From the NCBI RefSeq assembly GCF_900105515.1, contig NZ_FNSY01000001.1, positions 2,108,001 through 2,172,000 of the forward strand: DNA of 64,000 nucleotides, read 5' to 3'. The DNA comes from Streptomyces sp. 2131.1. Lineage in GTDB: Bacteria; Actinomycetota; Actinomycetes; Streptomycetales; Streptomycetaceae. A program made the translations under genes and the position numbers. Below the pieces are notes generated by a model. That model had not been told where the DNA came from and did no database searches. It saw only the letters and a program-made list of their open reading frames with translations. This document shows, one piece after another, positions 31,037-39,998 of the stretch (within the stretch, counting starts at the first letter, position 1; every line of letters starts with the position of its first letter).

Positions 31037-31645
31037 TCAGCGGGACGCCGAAACCCCGGTGAGCGCCGTGACGACCGGGTCGAGGGCCTGGCTGATCTCG
31101 TCGCCGACGGAGCGGAAGAACGTGATCGGGGCGCCGTACGGGTCGTAGACCTCGTCGGCCTCCGCGGTCGGCGCGAGCAGCCAGCCGCGCAGTGCGGCGG
31201 CGGCCCGGACCAGGGCGCGGGCGCGCTCGACGACGCCCTCCTCGCCGGCGTCGGGCAGGGTCGCCGGGTCTATGGCCCGCACGAGCCGGGTGAACTCCTT
31301 GAGCGTGAAGGTCCGCAGTCCGGCGGAGTGGCCCATGGAGATGACCTGGGCGCGGTGGTCGCGGGTGGCGGTGAGCACGAGATCGGCGCGGATCACGTGC
31401 TCGTCCAGCAGCTCACGGCCGGTGAACCCCGTGGCGTCGGCGCCGAAGTCGGCGAGCACCACCTCGGCGTTGGCCTCCATCGGGGCGCCCTCGTGACCCC
31501 AGGTGCCGGCGCTCTCCACGATCAGCCCGCCCTGGAGCGGGTCGCCGAGCCGGTGCACCAGGGCATGCCGCGTCAGCCGCTCGGTGATCGGCGAGCGGCA
31601 GACGTTGCCGGTGCTGACGTGGAGGATGCGGAAAGTGTCGGGCAG
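31037..31645 (-). CDS. Low-molecular-weight protein-tyrosine-phosphatase-like protein, catalytic Cys replaced, 5' end possibly frameshifted
   Basis: The protein has the LMW-PTP/arsenate-reductase fold: P-loop HVSTGNVCRSP and the general-acid loop VYDPYG. The position of the catalytic Cys (VCxGNxCRSP) is Ser here, so phosphatase activity is doubtful. No ATG, GTG or TTG lies in frame before the P-loop; the first in-frame GTG (31558) would delete it. The start given is a CTG at 31645. Inserting one C in the run near 31667 would join a TTG overlapping the sua5 stop (TTGA, 31677) to the frame, giving MTAPEGRGIAGLPDTF. A real frameshift or a sequence error is therefore likely. Confidence 0.75.
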   Translation of the reverse strand: MPDTFRILHVSTGNVCRSPITERLTRHALVHRLGDPLQGGLIVESAGTWGHEGAPMEANAEVVLADFGADATGFTGRELLDEHVIRADLVLTATRDHRAQVISMGHSAGLRTFTLKEFTRLVRAIDPATLPDAGEEGVVERARALVRAAAALRGWLLAPTAEADEVYDPYGAPITFFRSVGDEISQALDPVVTALTGVSASR

Positions 31646-31673
31646 CCCCGCTATGCCACGCCCCTCGGGGCGG

Positions 31674-32321
31674 TCAATTGGCCACCTCGAGGTCGGGTAC
31701 CACCTTGCGCAGTTCCTCGGCCGAGAGCGCCCCGGCGCGGAGCAGGACGGGCACCTTGCCGGTGACGTCGACGATCGAGGACGGCACGATGCCGGGGGTC
31801 GGGCCGCCGTCGAGGTAGACGGAGACCGAGTCGCCGAGCATCTCCTGGGCGGCGTCGCAGTTCTCCGGCGAGGGGTGGCCGGTCAGGTTCGCCGAGGACA
31901 GGGCCATCGGGCCGGTCTCGGTGAGCAGTTCGATGGCGACCGGGTGCAACGGCATCCGGATGGCGACGGTGCCCCGGGTGTCCCCGAGGTCCCACTGGAG
32001 CGACGGCTGGTGCTTGGCGACGAGCGTGAGGCCCCCCGGCCAGAAGGCGTCGACCAGCTCCCAGGCCATCTCGGAGAAGTCCGTGACCAGGCCGTGCAGC
32101 GTGTTGGGCGACGGGATGACCACCGGGGTGGGCATGTTGCGGCCGCGGCCCTTGGCGTCGAGGAGGTCGCGGACGGCCTCGGAGCTGAAGGCGTCCGCGC
32201 CGATCCCGTACACCGTGTCGGTGGGCAGCACGACGAGTTCGCCGCGGCGGACGGCCGACGCGGCCTCACGCAGACCCGTCGCACGGTCGGTCGCGTCGTT
32301 GCAGTCGTATCGCCGTGCCAT
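31674..32321 (-). CDS. L-threonylcarbamoyladenylate synthase (Sua5/YrdC/TsaC)
   Basis: This 215-residue enzyme makes threonylcarbamoyl-AMP from Thr, bicarbonate and ATP, the first step of t6A37 modification of ANN-decoding tRNAs. YrdC-fold motifs are LPTDTVYGIGADAF, GRGRNMPTPVV, WPGGLTLVAK, VAIRMPLHP and PMALSSANLTG. It lacks the separate C-terminal Sua5 domain of longer homologues. It lies between prmC and the phosphatase-like gene in a translation-related block. Confidence 0.93.
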   Translation of the reverse strand: MARRYDCNDATDRATGLREAASAVRRGELVVLPTDTVYGIGADAFSSEAVRDLLDAKGRGRNMPTPVVIPSPNTLHGLVTDFSEMAWELVDAFWPGGLTLVAKHQPSLQWDLGDTRGTVAIRMPLHPVAIELLTETGPMALSSANLTGHPSPENCDAAQEMLGDSVSVYLDGGPTPGIVPSSIVDVTGKVPVLLRAGALSAEELRKVVPDLEVAN

Positions 32322-32376
32322 CAGCCGGCCTCCTCAAGCATGTACGGGTAGGGCTGGTACGGGTGGACGGCCCCGG

Positions 32377-33222
32377 TCACGGCATCGCCTTGCGGGCCGT
32401 GGCGAAGCGGGGGCGCCGGTTGAGGTCCGGGTGGTCGGCCGCGTCGGCCCAGCCCCGCTCCTCGGTGAAGATCCAGGGCACCTGGCCGCCCTGTGTGTCG
32501 GCGTGCTCGATGACGACGAGGCCGCCGGGGCGGAGCAGGCGGTGCGCGGTGCGCTCGATGCCGCGGATGGTGTCGAGGCCGTCCTCACCGGAGAACAGCG
32601 CCATCTCGGGGTCGTGGTCGCGCGCCTCGGGCGCCACGTACTCCCACTCGGTGAGCGGGATGTACGGGGGGTTGGAGATGACCAGGTCGACCTGGCCGTC
32701 CAGCTCGGGCAGGGCGCTGAGCGCGTCGCCGCGGTGCACGGTGACGCGGGAGTTCTCGGCGTTCTTCCGGGTCCACTTCAGGGCGTCCTCGGAGAGCTCC
32801 ACGGCGTGCACGCGGGAGCGCGGGACCTCCTGGGCCATGGCGAGGGCGATGGCGCCGGAGCCGGTGCACAGGTCGACGATCAGAGGCTCGACGACGTCCA
32901 TCGCGCGGACGGCGTCTATGGCCCAGCCGACGACCGACTCGGTCTCGGGGCGGGGCACGAAGACGCCGGGTCCGACCTGGAGCTCCAGGTACCGGAAGAA
33001 GGCGCGTCCGGTGATGTGCTGGAGGGGTTCGCGGGCCTCGCGGCGGGCGATCGTCTCCCAGTAGCGGGCGTCGAAGTCGGCGTCCGGCACGTTGTGCAGC
33101 TCGCCCCGCTTGACGCCGTGCACGAACGCGGCGAGTTCCTCGGCATCGAATCTCGGTGAGGGAACACCGGCGTCGGCCAGCCGCTGGGTGGCCTGGGCCA
33201 CCTCGGCGAGCAGCAGGTTCAT
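32377..33222 (-). CDS. prmC: PrmC, release factor glutamine methyltransferase
   Basis: This 281-residue SAM-dependent enzyme methylates the Gln of the GGQ motif in release factors. The SAM site is DLCTGSGAIALAMA and the catalytic motif NPPYIPLTEWEYV. The N-terminal helical domain (residues 1-95) binds the release factor. The ATG at 33222 is chosen from the conserved start (MNLLLAEVAQAT); GGAGAA is upstream. It lies directly downstream of its substrate gene prfA. Confidence 0.95.
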   Translation of the reverse strand: MNLLLAEVAQATQRLADAGVPSPRFDAEELAAFVHGVKRGELHNVPDADFDARYWETIARREAREPLQHITGRAFFRYLELQVGPGVFVPRPETESVVGWAIDAVRAMDVVEPLIVDLCTGSGAIALAMAQEVPRSRVHAVELSEDALKWTRKNAENSRVTVHRGDALSALPELDGQVDLVISNPPYIPLTEWEYVAPEARDHDPEMALFSGEDGLDTIRGIERTAHRLLRPGGLVVIEHADTQGGQVPWIFTEERGWADAADHPDLNRRPRFATARKAMP

Positions 33223-33269
33223 CGCGGTTCTCCGTACGGGTTCAGAGCGGGGCGGGGCGGGCGGCGGGC

Positions 33270-34346
33270 TCAGGCTGCGGCGAGCTTGGCCGCGGAGTCG
33301 GCGTCGACGCACGCCTGGATCACCGCGTCGAGGTCGCCGTCGAGCACCTGGTCCAAGTTGTACGCCTTGAAGCCCACGCGGTGGTCCGAGATCCGGTTTT
33401 CCGGGAAGTTGTACGTCCGGATCTTCTCGGACCGGTCGACCGTACGCACCTGGCTGCGACGTACGTCCGAAGCCTCCTGCTCGGCGGCCTCCTGGGCGGC
33501 GGCGAGCAGCCGGGAGCGCAGGATGCGCATGGCCTGCTCCTTGTTCTGGAGCTGGCTCTTCTCGTTCTGGCAGGAGGCGACGACGCCCGTCGGCAGGTGG
33601 GTGATGCGCACGGCGGAGTCGGTCGTGTTGACGGACTGGCCGCCGGGGCCCGAGGAGCGGTACACGTCGATGCGCAGATCGTTGGCGTGGATCTCGACGT
33701 CGACCTCCTCGGCCTCGGGCGTCACGAGGACGCCGGCGGCGGAGGTGTGGATGCGGCCCTGGGACTCGGTGGAGGGCACGCGCTGCACGCGGTGCACGCC
33801 GCCCTCGTACTTCATCCGGGCCCAGACGCCCTGGCCGGGCTCGGTGGCGCCGTTGCCGCCCTTGGTCTTCACGGCGACCTGGACGTCCTTGTAGCCGCCG
33901 AGCTCGGACTCGGTGGAGTCGATGATCTCGGTCTTCCAGCCGACGCGCTCGGCGTAGCGCAGGTACATGCGCAGCAGGTCGCCGGCGAACAGCGCGGACT
34001 CGTCGCCGCCCGCCCCGGCCTTGATCTCCAGGAGCACGTCCTTGTCGTCGCTGGGGTCGCGCGGGACGAGCAGGAGGCGCAGCTTCTCGGTGAGTTCCTC
34101 GCGCTGCTGCTCCAGGTCCTTGACCTCGGCGGCGAAGTCGGGGTCGTCGGCGGCGAACTCGCGGGCGGTCTCGATGTCGTCGCCGGACTGCTTCCAGGAG
34201 CGGTACGTCGCGACGATCGGGGTCAGCTCCGCGTAGCGCTTGTTGAGCTTGCGCGCGTTGCCCTGGTCGGCGTGGACCGCGGGGTCGGCGAGCTGCTTCT
34301 CGAGATCGGCGTGCTCGCCGATCAGTTCCTCGACCGCCTCGAACAT
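33270..34346 (-). CDS. prfA: Peptide chain release factor 1
   Basis: RF1 (358 residues) recognises UAA and UAG and triggers peptide release. It has the peptidyl-hydrolysis motif [18 protein letters not shown] and the stop-codon tripeptide region near VGSE-like residues in the central domain. Length and order prfA-prmC are typical. It is separated from rpmE by a strong terminator. Confidence 0.97.
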   Translation of the reverse strand: MFEAVEELIGEHADLEKQLADPAVHADQGNARKLNKRYAELTPIVATYRSWKQSGDDIETAREFAADDPDFAAEVKDLEQQREELTEKLRLLLVPRDPSDDKDVLLEIKAGAGGDESALFAGDLLRMYLRYAERVGWKTEIIDSTESELGGYKDVQVAVKTKGGNGATEPGQGVWARMKYEGGVHRVQRVPSTESQGRIHTSAAGVLVTPEAEEVDVEIHANDLRIDVYRSSGPGGQSVNTTDSAVRITHLPTGVVASCQNEKSQLQNKEQAMRILRSRLLAAAQEAAEQEASDVRRSQVRTVDRSEKIRTYNFPENRISDHRVGFKAYNLDQVLDGDLDAVIQACVDADSAAKLAAA

Positions 34347-34437
34347 CTCGGGCTCCTGGTTCCTTCGCTCGTCGTGCCTGCCGGCCGGGTGGGTTGCCTG
34401 CCGGGGCCGGGGTACGGAGACCCCGTGCCCGGACCGG

Positions 34438-34486
34438 AAAAAAACGCCGGTCGCGGCGCCCCCGGGAAGAGGGCGCCGCGGACCGG
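34438..34486 (-). terminator. Rho-independent terminator of rpmE
   Basis: CCGGTC plus GCGGCGCCC (34447-34461) pair with GGGCGCCGC (34471-34479) and GACCGG (34481-34486), one bulged G between them. On the transcribed minus strand a run of seven U follows (34438-34444). This is one of few canonical U-tract terminators in the window. Confidence 0.88.
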
Positions 34487-34499
34487 CGCGGACGGCTCG

Positions 34500-34724
34500 C
34501 TACTTGCCGGCGGCCTTGGCGCCCTTGCCGAAGCGGGCCTCGAAGCGGGCCACACGGCCACCGGTGTCGAGGATCTTCTGCTTGCCCGTGTAGAACGGGT
34601 GGCACTCGGAGCAGACCTCGGCACGGATGGTGCCGCTGTCCAGCGTGGAGCGGGTGGTGAACGACGCGCCACAGGTGCAGCTGACCTGCGTCTCGACGTA
34701 CTGGGGGTGGATGTCGCGCTTCAA
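34500..34724 (-). CDS. rpmE: Ribosomal protein bL31, zinc-binding form
   Basis: This 74-residue ribosomal protein has four cysteines, C16, C18, C38 and C41 ([15 protein letters not shown]), forming the zinc ribbon of the C+ type. The second, zinc-free paralogue that streptomycetes use under Zur control is not in this window. It starts at ATG 34724. Confidence 0.97.
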   Translation of the reverse strand: MKRDIHPQYVETQVSCTCGASFTTRSTLDSGTIRAEVCSECHPFYTGKQKILDTGGRVARFEARFGKGAKAAGK

Positions 34725-34867
34725 GGGTGTCTCCTAGGTTCGGGAGGGCACCGGGTCGTACGCGCGGATTGCGCGTCCGTGAACCGGGGCCGACGTACCA
34801 GTCTGCCAGGACCGGCCGTATCTCCCAAAACGAGGATGGACGGCCGGGTATTCCGGGACCGTGCGGG

Positions 34868-35968
34868 TCACTTCACGATCTTGCTCGCGTCGCCCTTGTC
34901 GCCGGCCGACTGCTTCGTCGCGGAGGCGGGGATCGCCCTGTCGGCGTTGAGCGCGTTCCAGACCTGCTTGTCGGCCTTCTCCAGCGGGATGACGCGGTTG
35001 GGGTCCGCGGGGTCGTATTGGACGGGCAGGGTCACCATGTTCACGTCGTCCGAGCCGAGTCCCTTGAGTCCCTTGGCGAAGCTCGCGAGCTCGGTGACGG
35101 AGCCCAGCTCGGAGTCGGTGGTGATGGCCTTGGTGGCGGTGTCCGCGACGCCGTAGAGCTTGCTGCCGTTGAACACGCCCACGCTCTTGACCTGCTGCAT
35201 CAGCGCCTTGATGAACGCCTGCTGGAGCTGGATGCGGCCGAGGTCGCTGCCGTCGCCGACGCTGTGGCGGGTGCGGACCAGGCCGAGGGACTGCTCGCCG
35301 TCCAGGGTGTGCGTGCCGGGCTGGAGGTCGAGGTGGCTGTCGGGGTCGTCGATCGCCTTGGTGGTGGTGATCTCGACGCCGCCGAGCTTGTCGATCAGCT
35401 TCTTGAAGCCGGTGAAATCGACCTCGACGTAGTGGTCCATGCGGATGCCGGACATCGACTCGACGGTCTTCACCGCGCAGGCCGGTCCGCCGACCTCGTA
35501 CGCCGTGTTGAACATGGCGCGCTGCTGCCCGGCCGCGGGCTTCCCGCTGACGTCGCCGGTGCAGTCGGGGCGGGTGACGAGGGTGTCGCGCGGGATGGAG
35601 ACCACGCTCGCGGTCTTGTGGCCCTTGTCGACGTGGACGACCATCGCGGTGTCCGAGCGGGCCGCGCCCTCGTCGGCGCCGTACTCGCCGTTCGCGCCGG
35701 AGCGGGAGTCGGAACCGAGGACGAGGATGTCCTCCGAGCCGTTGTCGACGTTCTCGGGGCGGTCCTTGCCGAGCGCGGAGTTGATGTCGACGGCCTTGAG
35801 GTTGCCGTTGAGGTGCACGTACGCGTATCCGAGCCCCGCGCCGCCGACGACGACGGCACCGGCCAGGCTCCAGACGGCTATGCGCGTGGCCCTGCGGCGG
35901 CGGGACGGCTTCCTCCGGCGCTTGCCGGTGCCCCGTATTCGGCTGCTGCTCCCGCTTCGGTCGCTCAT
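34868..35968 (-). CDS. LytR-CpsA-Psr (LCP) family wall polymer ligase
   Basis: This 366-residue membrane-anchored enzyme has a basic N-terminus, one transmembrane helix (AVWSLAGAVVVGGAGLGYAY) and an external LCP domain. The domain contains LVLGSDSRSG, SDTAMVVHVDKGHKTASVVS, IPRDTLV and GGVEITTTKAID. Such enzymes attach lipid-linked glycopolymers to peptidoglycan. It may use a product of the WecA/TagO-like enzyme encoded 4 kb away. It is followed 143 bp later by rpmE. Confidence 0.92.
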   Translation of the reverse strand: MSDRSGSSSRIRGTGKRRRKPSRRRRATRIAVWSLAGAVVVGGAGLGYAYVHLNGNLKAVDINSALGKDRPENVDNGSEDILVLGSDSRSGANGEYGADEGAARSDTAMVVHVDKGHKTASVVSIPRDTLVTRPDCTGDVSGKPAAGQQRAMFNTAYEVGGPACAVKTVESMSGIRMDHYVEVDFTGFKKLIDKLGGVEITTTKAIDDPDSHLDLQPGTHTLDGEQSLGLVRTRHSVGDGSDLGRIQLQQAFIKALMQQVKSVGVFNGSKLYGVADTATKAITTDSELGSVTELASFAKGLKGLGSDDVNMVTLPVQYDPADPNRVIPLEKADKQVWNALNADRAIPASATKQSAGDKGDASKIVK

Positions 35969-36320
35969 GCTCTCCTCGTTCCCTCGCTGCTTTCGGCTAC
36001 CCCCTGCATCGGCGAGCGGGTCTGTGTGCCGCTTTGTCGCGCTTGTTCGTCACTCCTGGGTACGACGCGACGGCGACGAAAAGGGTTGCACAGGCGGCTG
36101 TGGCCTCCGGATGAGCGCGCGGCGCCGCGTGCGGGCCCGCGGACGGCTCGTGTTCCGGCGTTCACCTGCGGTTTCGTGGCTCATGCAACGGTCGTACGAG
36201 GACCTCGCGCGCGGGCGCCCGTGTGGCGAAGGTCTCGGGACGGCAACGGGCGTACGGCACAGGGCCGCCCCCGCACCGGAGTGCGGGGGCGGCCCTGTGT
36301 GCTGCCGGGTGGGGCTACGA
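35969..36320 (-). terminator. 352-bp rho-LCP gap with an 18-bp perfect terminator stem
   Basis: CACAGGGCCGCCCCCGCA (36258-36275) pairs perfectly with TGCGGGGGCGGCCCTGTG (36282-36299), 18 bp with loop CCGGAG, 21 bases after the rho stop; it is the rho terminator without U tract. The remaining sequence upstream of the LCP gene contains no gene that I can support and should hold its promoter. Confidence 0.85.
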
Positions 36321-38366
36321 CTAGTCGTTGTTGCCCGGGGACGGCGTGGTCTTCTGGATCTGGAGCAGGAACTCCGCGTTGGACTGGGTCTTCTTCATCC
36401 GGTCCAGCAGGAGCTCGATGGCCTGCTGCTGGTCGAGCGCGTGGAGCACCCGGCGCAGCTTCCAGACGATCCCCAACTCCTCGCCGCCCAGCAGGATTTC
36501 CTCCTTGCGGGTGGAGGACGCGTCGACGTCCACCGCCGGGAAGATCCGCTTGTCGGAGAGCTTGCGGTCGAGCTTGAGCTCCATGTTGCCGGTGCCCTTG
36601 AACTCCTCGAAGATCACCTCGTCCATGCGCGAGCCGGTCTCGACGAGCGCGGTGGCCAGGATGGTCAGCGAGCCGCCGTCCTCGATGTTGCGCGCGGCAC
36701 CGAAGAAGCGCTTCGGCGGGTAGAGCGCGGTCGAGTCGACACCACCGGACAGAATGCGGCCGGAGGCCGGGGCGGCGAGGTTGTACGCGCGTCCCAGGCG
36801 GGTGATCGAGTCCAGCAGGACGACCACGTCGTGACCCAGCTCGACGAGGCGCTTGGCGCGCTCGATGGCCAGCTCGGCGACGGTGGTGTGGTCCTCGGCG
36901 GGGCGGTCGAAGGTCGAGGAGATGACCTCGCCCTTCACCGACCGCTGCATGTCGGTGACCTCTTCCGGACGCTCGTCGACGAGGACGACCATCAGGTGGC
37001 ACTCGGGGCTGTTGACCGTGATCGCGTTGGCGATGGCCTGGAGGATCATGGTCTTACCGGTCTTCGGCGGGGCCACGATCAGACCGCGCTGGCCCTTGCC
37101 GATGGGGGCGACCAGGTCGATGATCCGCGTCGTCAGGACGTTGGAGTCGGTCTCCAGGCGGAGCCGGTCCTGCGGGTAGAGCGGGGTCAGCTTTTGGAAC
37201 TCGGGGCGGCCGCGGCCGGATTCGGGCGCCATGCCGTTGACCGAGTCGAGCCGGACCAGCGCGTTGAACTTCTCGCGGCGCTCGCCGTCCTTGGGCTGGC
37301 GCACGGCACCGGTGACGTGGTCACCCTTGCGCAGGCCGTTCTTGCGGACCTGGGCGAGCGAGACGTACACGTCGTTCGGGCCCGGCAGGTAGCCGGAGGT
37401 CCGGATGAACGCGTAGTTGTCGAGGATGTCCAGGATGCCCGCGACGGGGATCAGGACGTCGTCGTCGCTGACGGGCGGGGCGTCGCTCGCGAAGTCGTCG
37501 CGTCCGCGACGGCCCCGGCGGTCGCGGTAGCGCCCACGACGGCCGCGCCGGCCGCCCTCGTCGTCGAAGCCGTCGTCCTGCGGGCCGTTGTTGCCGCCCT
37601 GGTTCTGGCCGCCGCCGCCCTGACCCTGACCCTGGCGCCGGCCGCCCTGCTGGTCGTCGCCCTTGCCGCGCTGGCGGTCGCGCTGGCGGTCACGGCGCTG
37701 CTCGCCGCGGTCGCCCCGGTCACCGCGCTGGCCGCGGTCCTGGCGGTCGCCGCGACGCCCCTCGGCGTTGTCGGCACCGGCCTCGGCCTTGGCGTCGGAG
37801 CGGTCCTCGGCGGGCGCCTCGTGCTTCTGGTCCTGCTTCGGCTCGTCCTGGGCGCGGTCCTTGGTCTGCGCCTTGGCGTCCGGCTTGCTCTCCGGGCTGC
37901 CCGCCTGGGCGGTGGCACGGCGGCGACGACGCTCGCCCGCGGGCTGGTCGTCGCTGGCCGGCTGGCCCGGGATGTCGATCTGCTGCTGGGCCGCGGCCTT
38001 GTCGGCGGGCTCGGCGGCGGTCTCGTCGGCCGTGCCGGTGCGCGCCTTGGAGGTGGCGCGGCGCTTCGGCTTGGTCTCGGCGCCTTCGGCGGGGGCCGCG
38101 GCGGCCTTGGCCTTGGGGGCGGAGGAGCCGCCGCCGGCCTGGGCCTCCTTGATGACCTCGATCAGCTGGCTCTTGCGCATCCGCGCGGTGCCCTTGATAC
38201 CGAGGCCGGACGCGACCTGCTGCAGCTCGGCCAGGACCATGCCCTCGAGGCCGGTGCCGGAGCGGCGGCGCCGTGCGGTGGTGCCAGTGGCAGCACCTTC
38301 GGCGGGCGCGGCGCTGTCGACGCTCTTGTCGGCAGTCACGCCCATCAGATCGGTGGTGTCGCTCAC
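36321..38366 (-). CDS. rho: Transcription termination factor Rho with large disordered insertion
   Basis: This 681-residue Rho is longer than the E. coli protein (419). The N-terminal Rho_N helical part ([20 protein letters not shown]) is followed by about 230 residues of Arg/Gly/Asp/Gln-rich low complexity. The RNA-binding domain follows ([20 protein letters not shown]), then the RecA-like motor with P-loop APPKTGKTM, Walker [16 protein letters not shown] and Q-loop [15 protein letters not shown]. Such insertions are usual in actinobacteria and add RNA contacts. The GTG at 38366 ([10 protein letters not shown]) follows AAGGA; a frame extends to 38522. It is a hexameric helicase that releases untranslated RNA. 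Confidence 0.95.
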   Translation of the reverse strand: MSDTTDLMGVTADKSVDSAAPAEGAATGTTARRRRSGTGLEGMVLAELQQVASGLGIKGTARMRKSQLIEVIKEAQAGGGSSAPKAKAAAAPAEGAETKPKRRATSKARTGTADETAAEPADKAAAQQQIDIPGQPASDDQPAGERRRRRATAQAGSPESKPDAKAQTKDRAQDEPKQDQKHEAPAEDRSDAKAEAGADNAEGRRGDRQDRGQRGDRGDRGEQRRDRQRDRQRGKGDDQQGGRRQGQGQGGGGQNQGGNNGPQDDGFDDEGGRRGRRGRYRDRRGRRGRDDFASDAPPVSDDDVLIPVAGILDILDNYAFIRTSGYLPGPNDVYVSLAQVRKNGLRKGDHVTGAVRQPKDGERREKFNALVRLDSVNGMAPESGRGRPEFQKLTPLYPQDRLRLETDSNVLTTRIIDLVAPIGKGQRGLIVAPPKTGKTMILQAIANAITVNSPECHLMVVLVDERPEEVTDMQRSVKGEVISSTFDRPAEDHTTVAELAIERAKRLVELGHDVVVLLDSITRLGRAYNLAAPASGRILSGGVDSTALYPPKRFFGAARNIEDGGSLTILATALVETGSRMDEVIFEEFKGTGNMELKLDRKLSDKRIFPAVDVDASSTRKEEILLGGEELGIVWKLRRVLHALDQQQAIELLLDRMKKTQSNAEFLLQIQKTTPSPGNND

Positions 38367-38770
38367 GAAGGGTCCTTCCCTGGAGCGGACGTCGGCCTTC
38401 TGGCTCGGCGACCGGTTGTGCTGTCCGGCTGCGGTCCTCGGTTGGTGCGGCCCGTGCCGGGGCGGTGGTCCGCCGGATGGAACGGCGGAGAGATGGGGTG
38501 TGCTGGGGCCCGGCGCGAGCATCCCCCTGCTCGGCCCACTCCTGGACGAGCGAGGGGTGTCGTGCCGGTTCCGGAGCGTGCTCGCAACTGCTCAGGCAGG
38601 CTGCTCAGGCAGTTGGGGAGGCTCCCGGAAGAAATGGTGGTCCCGAACGGGACACGAAGCAACGCGCCTCATGGACGTCGATTGCAGACTTGAGGTTAAC
38701 ACTACCGGCTCCAACAAACATTCCCCCTCTCACTCACCGGCAATCACTTCTCGGCCAGCAGCCTCGCGTG
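38367..38770 (-). promoter_or_regulatory. 404-bp rho leader with tandem repeats and hairpins
   Basis: No gene is seen in this gap between thrB and rho. Two copies of CTGCTCAGGCAG (38588-38599 and 38601-38612) lie one base apart, each able to form a small hairpin. GTCCCG-AA-CGGGAC (38640-38653) is another stem. A TANNNT box TAGTGT appears on the minus strand near 38702. A long structured leader fits the autoregulation by attenuation known for rho in other bacteria (inference). Confidence 0.5.
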
Positions 38771-39688
38771 CTACGGGGCCAGCGGCAGGACGCTCGCGCC
38801 CTGGGCGTCGAGAGCGAGCCGATTGGCGGCCCATCCCTCGCCCGCCAGTGCGGCGACCTTGTCGGCAGCGCCGTCCTCGGCCAGCGCCAGCACCGTCGGT
38901 CCGGCGCCGGAGATGACCGCGGGGACGCCCTCGGCGCGCAGCCGGCCGACGAGTTCGACGCTCTCCGCCATGGCGGGCGCGCGGTAGTCCTGGTGCAGCC
39001 GGTCCTCGGTGGCCGTGAGCAGCAGCTCGGGGCGCCTGGTCAGGGCCTCGACGAGGAGGGCGGCACGGCCGGCGTTGAAGGCGGCGTCGACGTGCGGGAC
39101 GGTGCGCGGCAGCAGGCCGCGGGCGGTCTCGGTGAGCACCGGCTTGCCGGGGACGAAAACCACCGGAACGATGGAATCAGCGGGATCCATCCGGATCGCG
39201 CGGGCGGACGCGCCGTCCATCCAGGCGAGCGTGAATCCGCCGAGCAGGCAGGCCGCGACGTTGTCGGGGTGGCCTTCGATCTCGGTGGCGAGTTCCAGCA
39301 GGGCCGCGTCGTCGAGGCGGGCGTCACCGCCGGTCGTCACGGCGCGGGCGGCGACGATCCCGGCGCAGATGGCGGCGGAGGAGGAGCCGAGGCCGCGTCC
39401 GTGCGGGATGCGGTTGGCGCAGACGATCTCCAGGCCGCGGGGCTGTCCGCCGAGCAGGTCGAAGGCGGTGCGCAGGGAGCGTACGAGCAGGTGCTTCTCG
39501 TCGCGGGGCAGGGTGTCCGCGCCCTCGCCGGCGATGTCGATGTGCAGTCCGGAGTCGGCGACGCGGACGACGACGTCGTCGTACAGGCCGAGCGACAGGC
39601 CGAGGGCGTCGAAACCGGGGCCGAGGTTGGCGCTGGTCGCGGGGACGCGCACCCGGACGGCGGCGGCTCGGAAGGCGGGACCGGCCAT
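38771..39688 (-). CDS. thrB: Homoserine kinase
   Basis: This 305-residue GHMP kinase phosphorylates homoserine on the way to threonine. The N-terminal strand VRVRVPATSANLGPGFD and the ATP loop PHGRGLGSSSAAICAG are diagnostic. The C-terminal GHMP loop ISGAGPTVLAL is also present. The ATG at 39688 is preferred over the open frame to 39769; AAGGAG lies about 13 bases upstream, rather far. It is separated from thrC by 310 bp with a terminator-like hairpin, so it may have its own promoter. Confidence 0.95.
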   Translation of the reverse strand: MAGPAFRAAAVRVRVPATSANLGPGFDALGLSLGLYDDVVVRVADSGLHIDIAGEGADTLPRDEKHLLVRSLRTAFDLLGGQPRGLEIVCANRIPHGRGLGSSSAAICAGIVAARAVTTGGDARLDDAALLELATEIEGHPDNVAACLLGGFTLAWMDGASARAIRMDPADSIVPVVFVPGKPVLTETARGLLPRTVPHVDAAFNAGRAALLVEALTRRPELLLTATEDRLHQDYRAPAMAESVELVGRLRAEGVPAVISGAGPTVLALAEDGAADKVAALAGEGWAANRLALDAQGASVLPLAP

Positions 39689-39998
39689 CGCTGTGACGAC
39701 TCTCCTTGTGAAGGCGGCGGGGATTCGGGGCGCTGCGACCGCGGGGATGGTGTTCGGGGGGAGCGGCAACGGCCCGGCACCCCGGCAGATGCGGCGGGGC
39801 GGGTTGGGTACAGCTTATCGAAGGAAGGTTCTGTGGCGACATAGGGCGCACAGGAGGCGCACGATGCGTGTCGCACGGCCGCGATGCGCTCTCCGTACCG
39901 GAAAGGGCCGGTCGGGGGCGCTTTCTGACGAGGTGTCGTGCCGGTGGCGCCCCGGGGCCGTCGTGGACGGACCGGCCCCGGGGCTTCGTCGTACGGCG
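39689..39998 (-). terminator. 310-bp thrB-thrC gap with an 11-bp hairpin
   Basis: GCCCCGGGGCC (39949-39959) and GGCCCCGGGGC (39974-39984) pair perfectly with a 14-base loop, just after the thrC stop. The rest of the gap contains no gene; a possible thrB -10 box TAAGCT lies on the minus strand near 39812. Confidence 0.7.

Noticed and set aside
32377..34605. A 742-residue minus-strand frame ending as PrmC
   Set aside because: Its first 460 residues are the prfA region read in a wrong frame; the real prmC starts at 33222.
38588..38612. CRISPR-like repeat pair in the rho leader
   Set aside because: Only two 12-base copies with a one-base gap and no spacers or cas genes.
35439..38693. 1084-codon open frame on the plus strand
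   Set aside because: It runs antisense to the LCP gene and rho, and its translation is low-complexity Val/Ala/Leu with no motifs.
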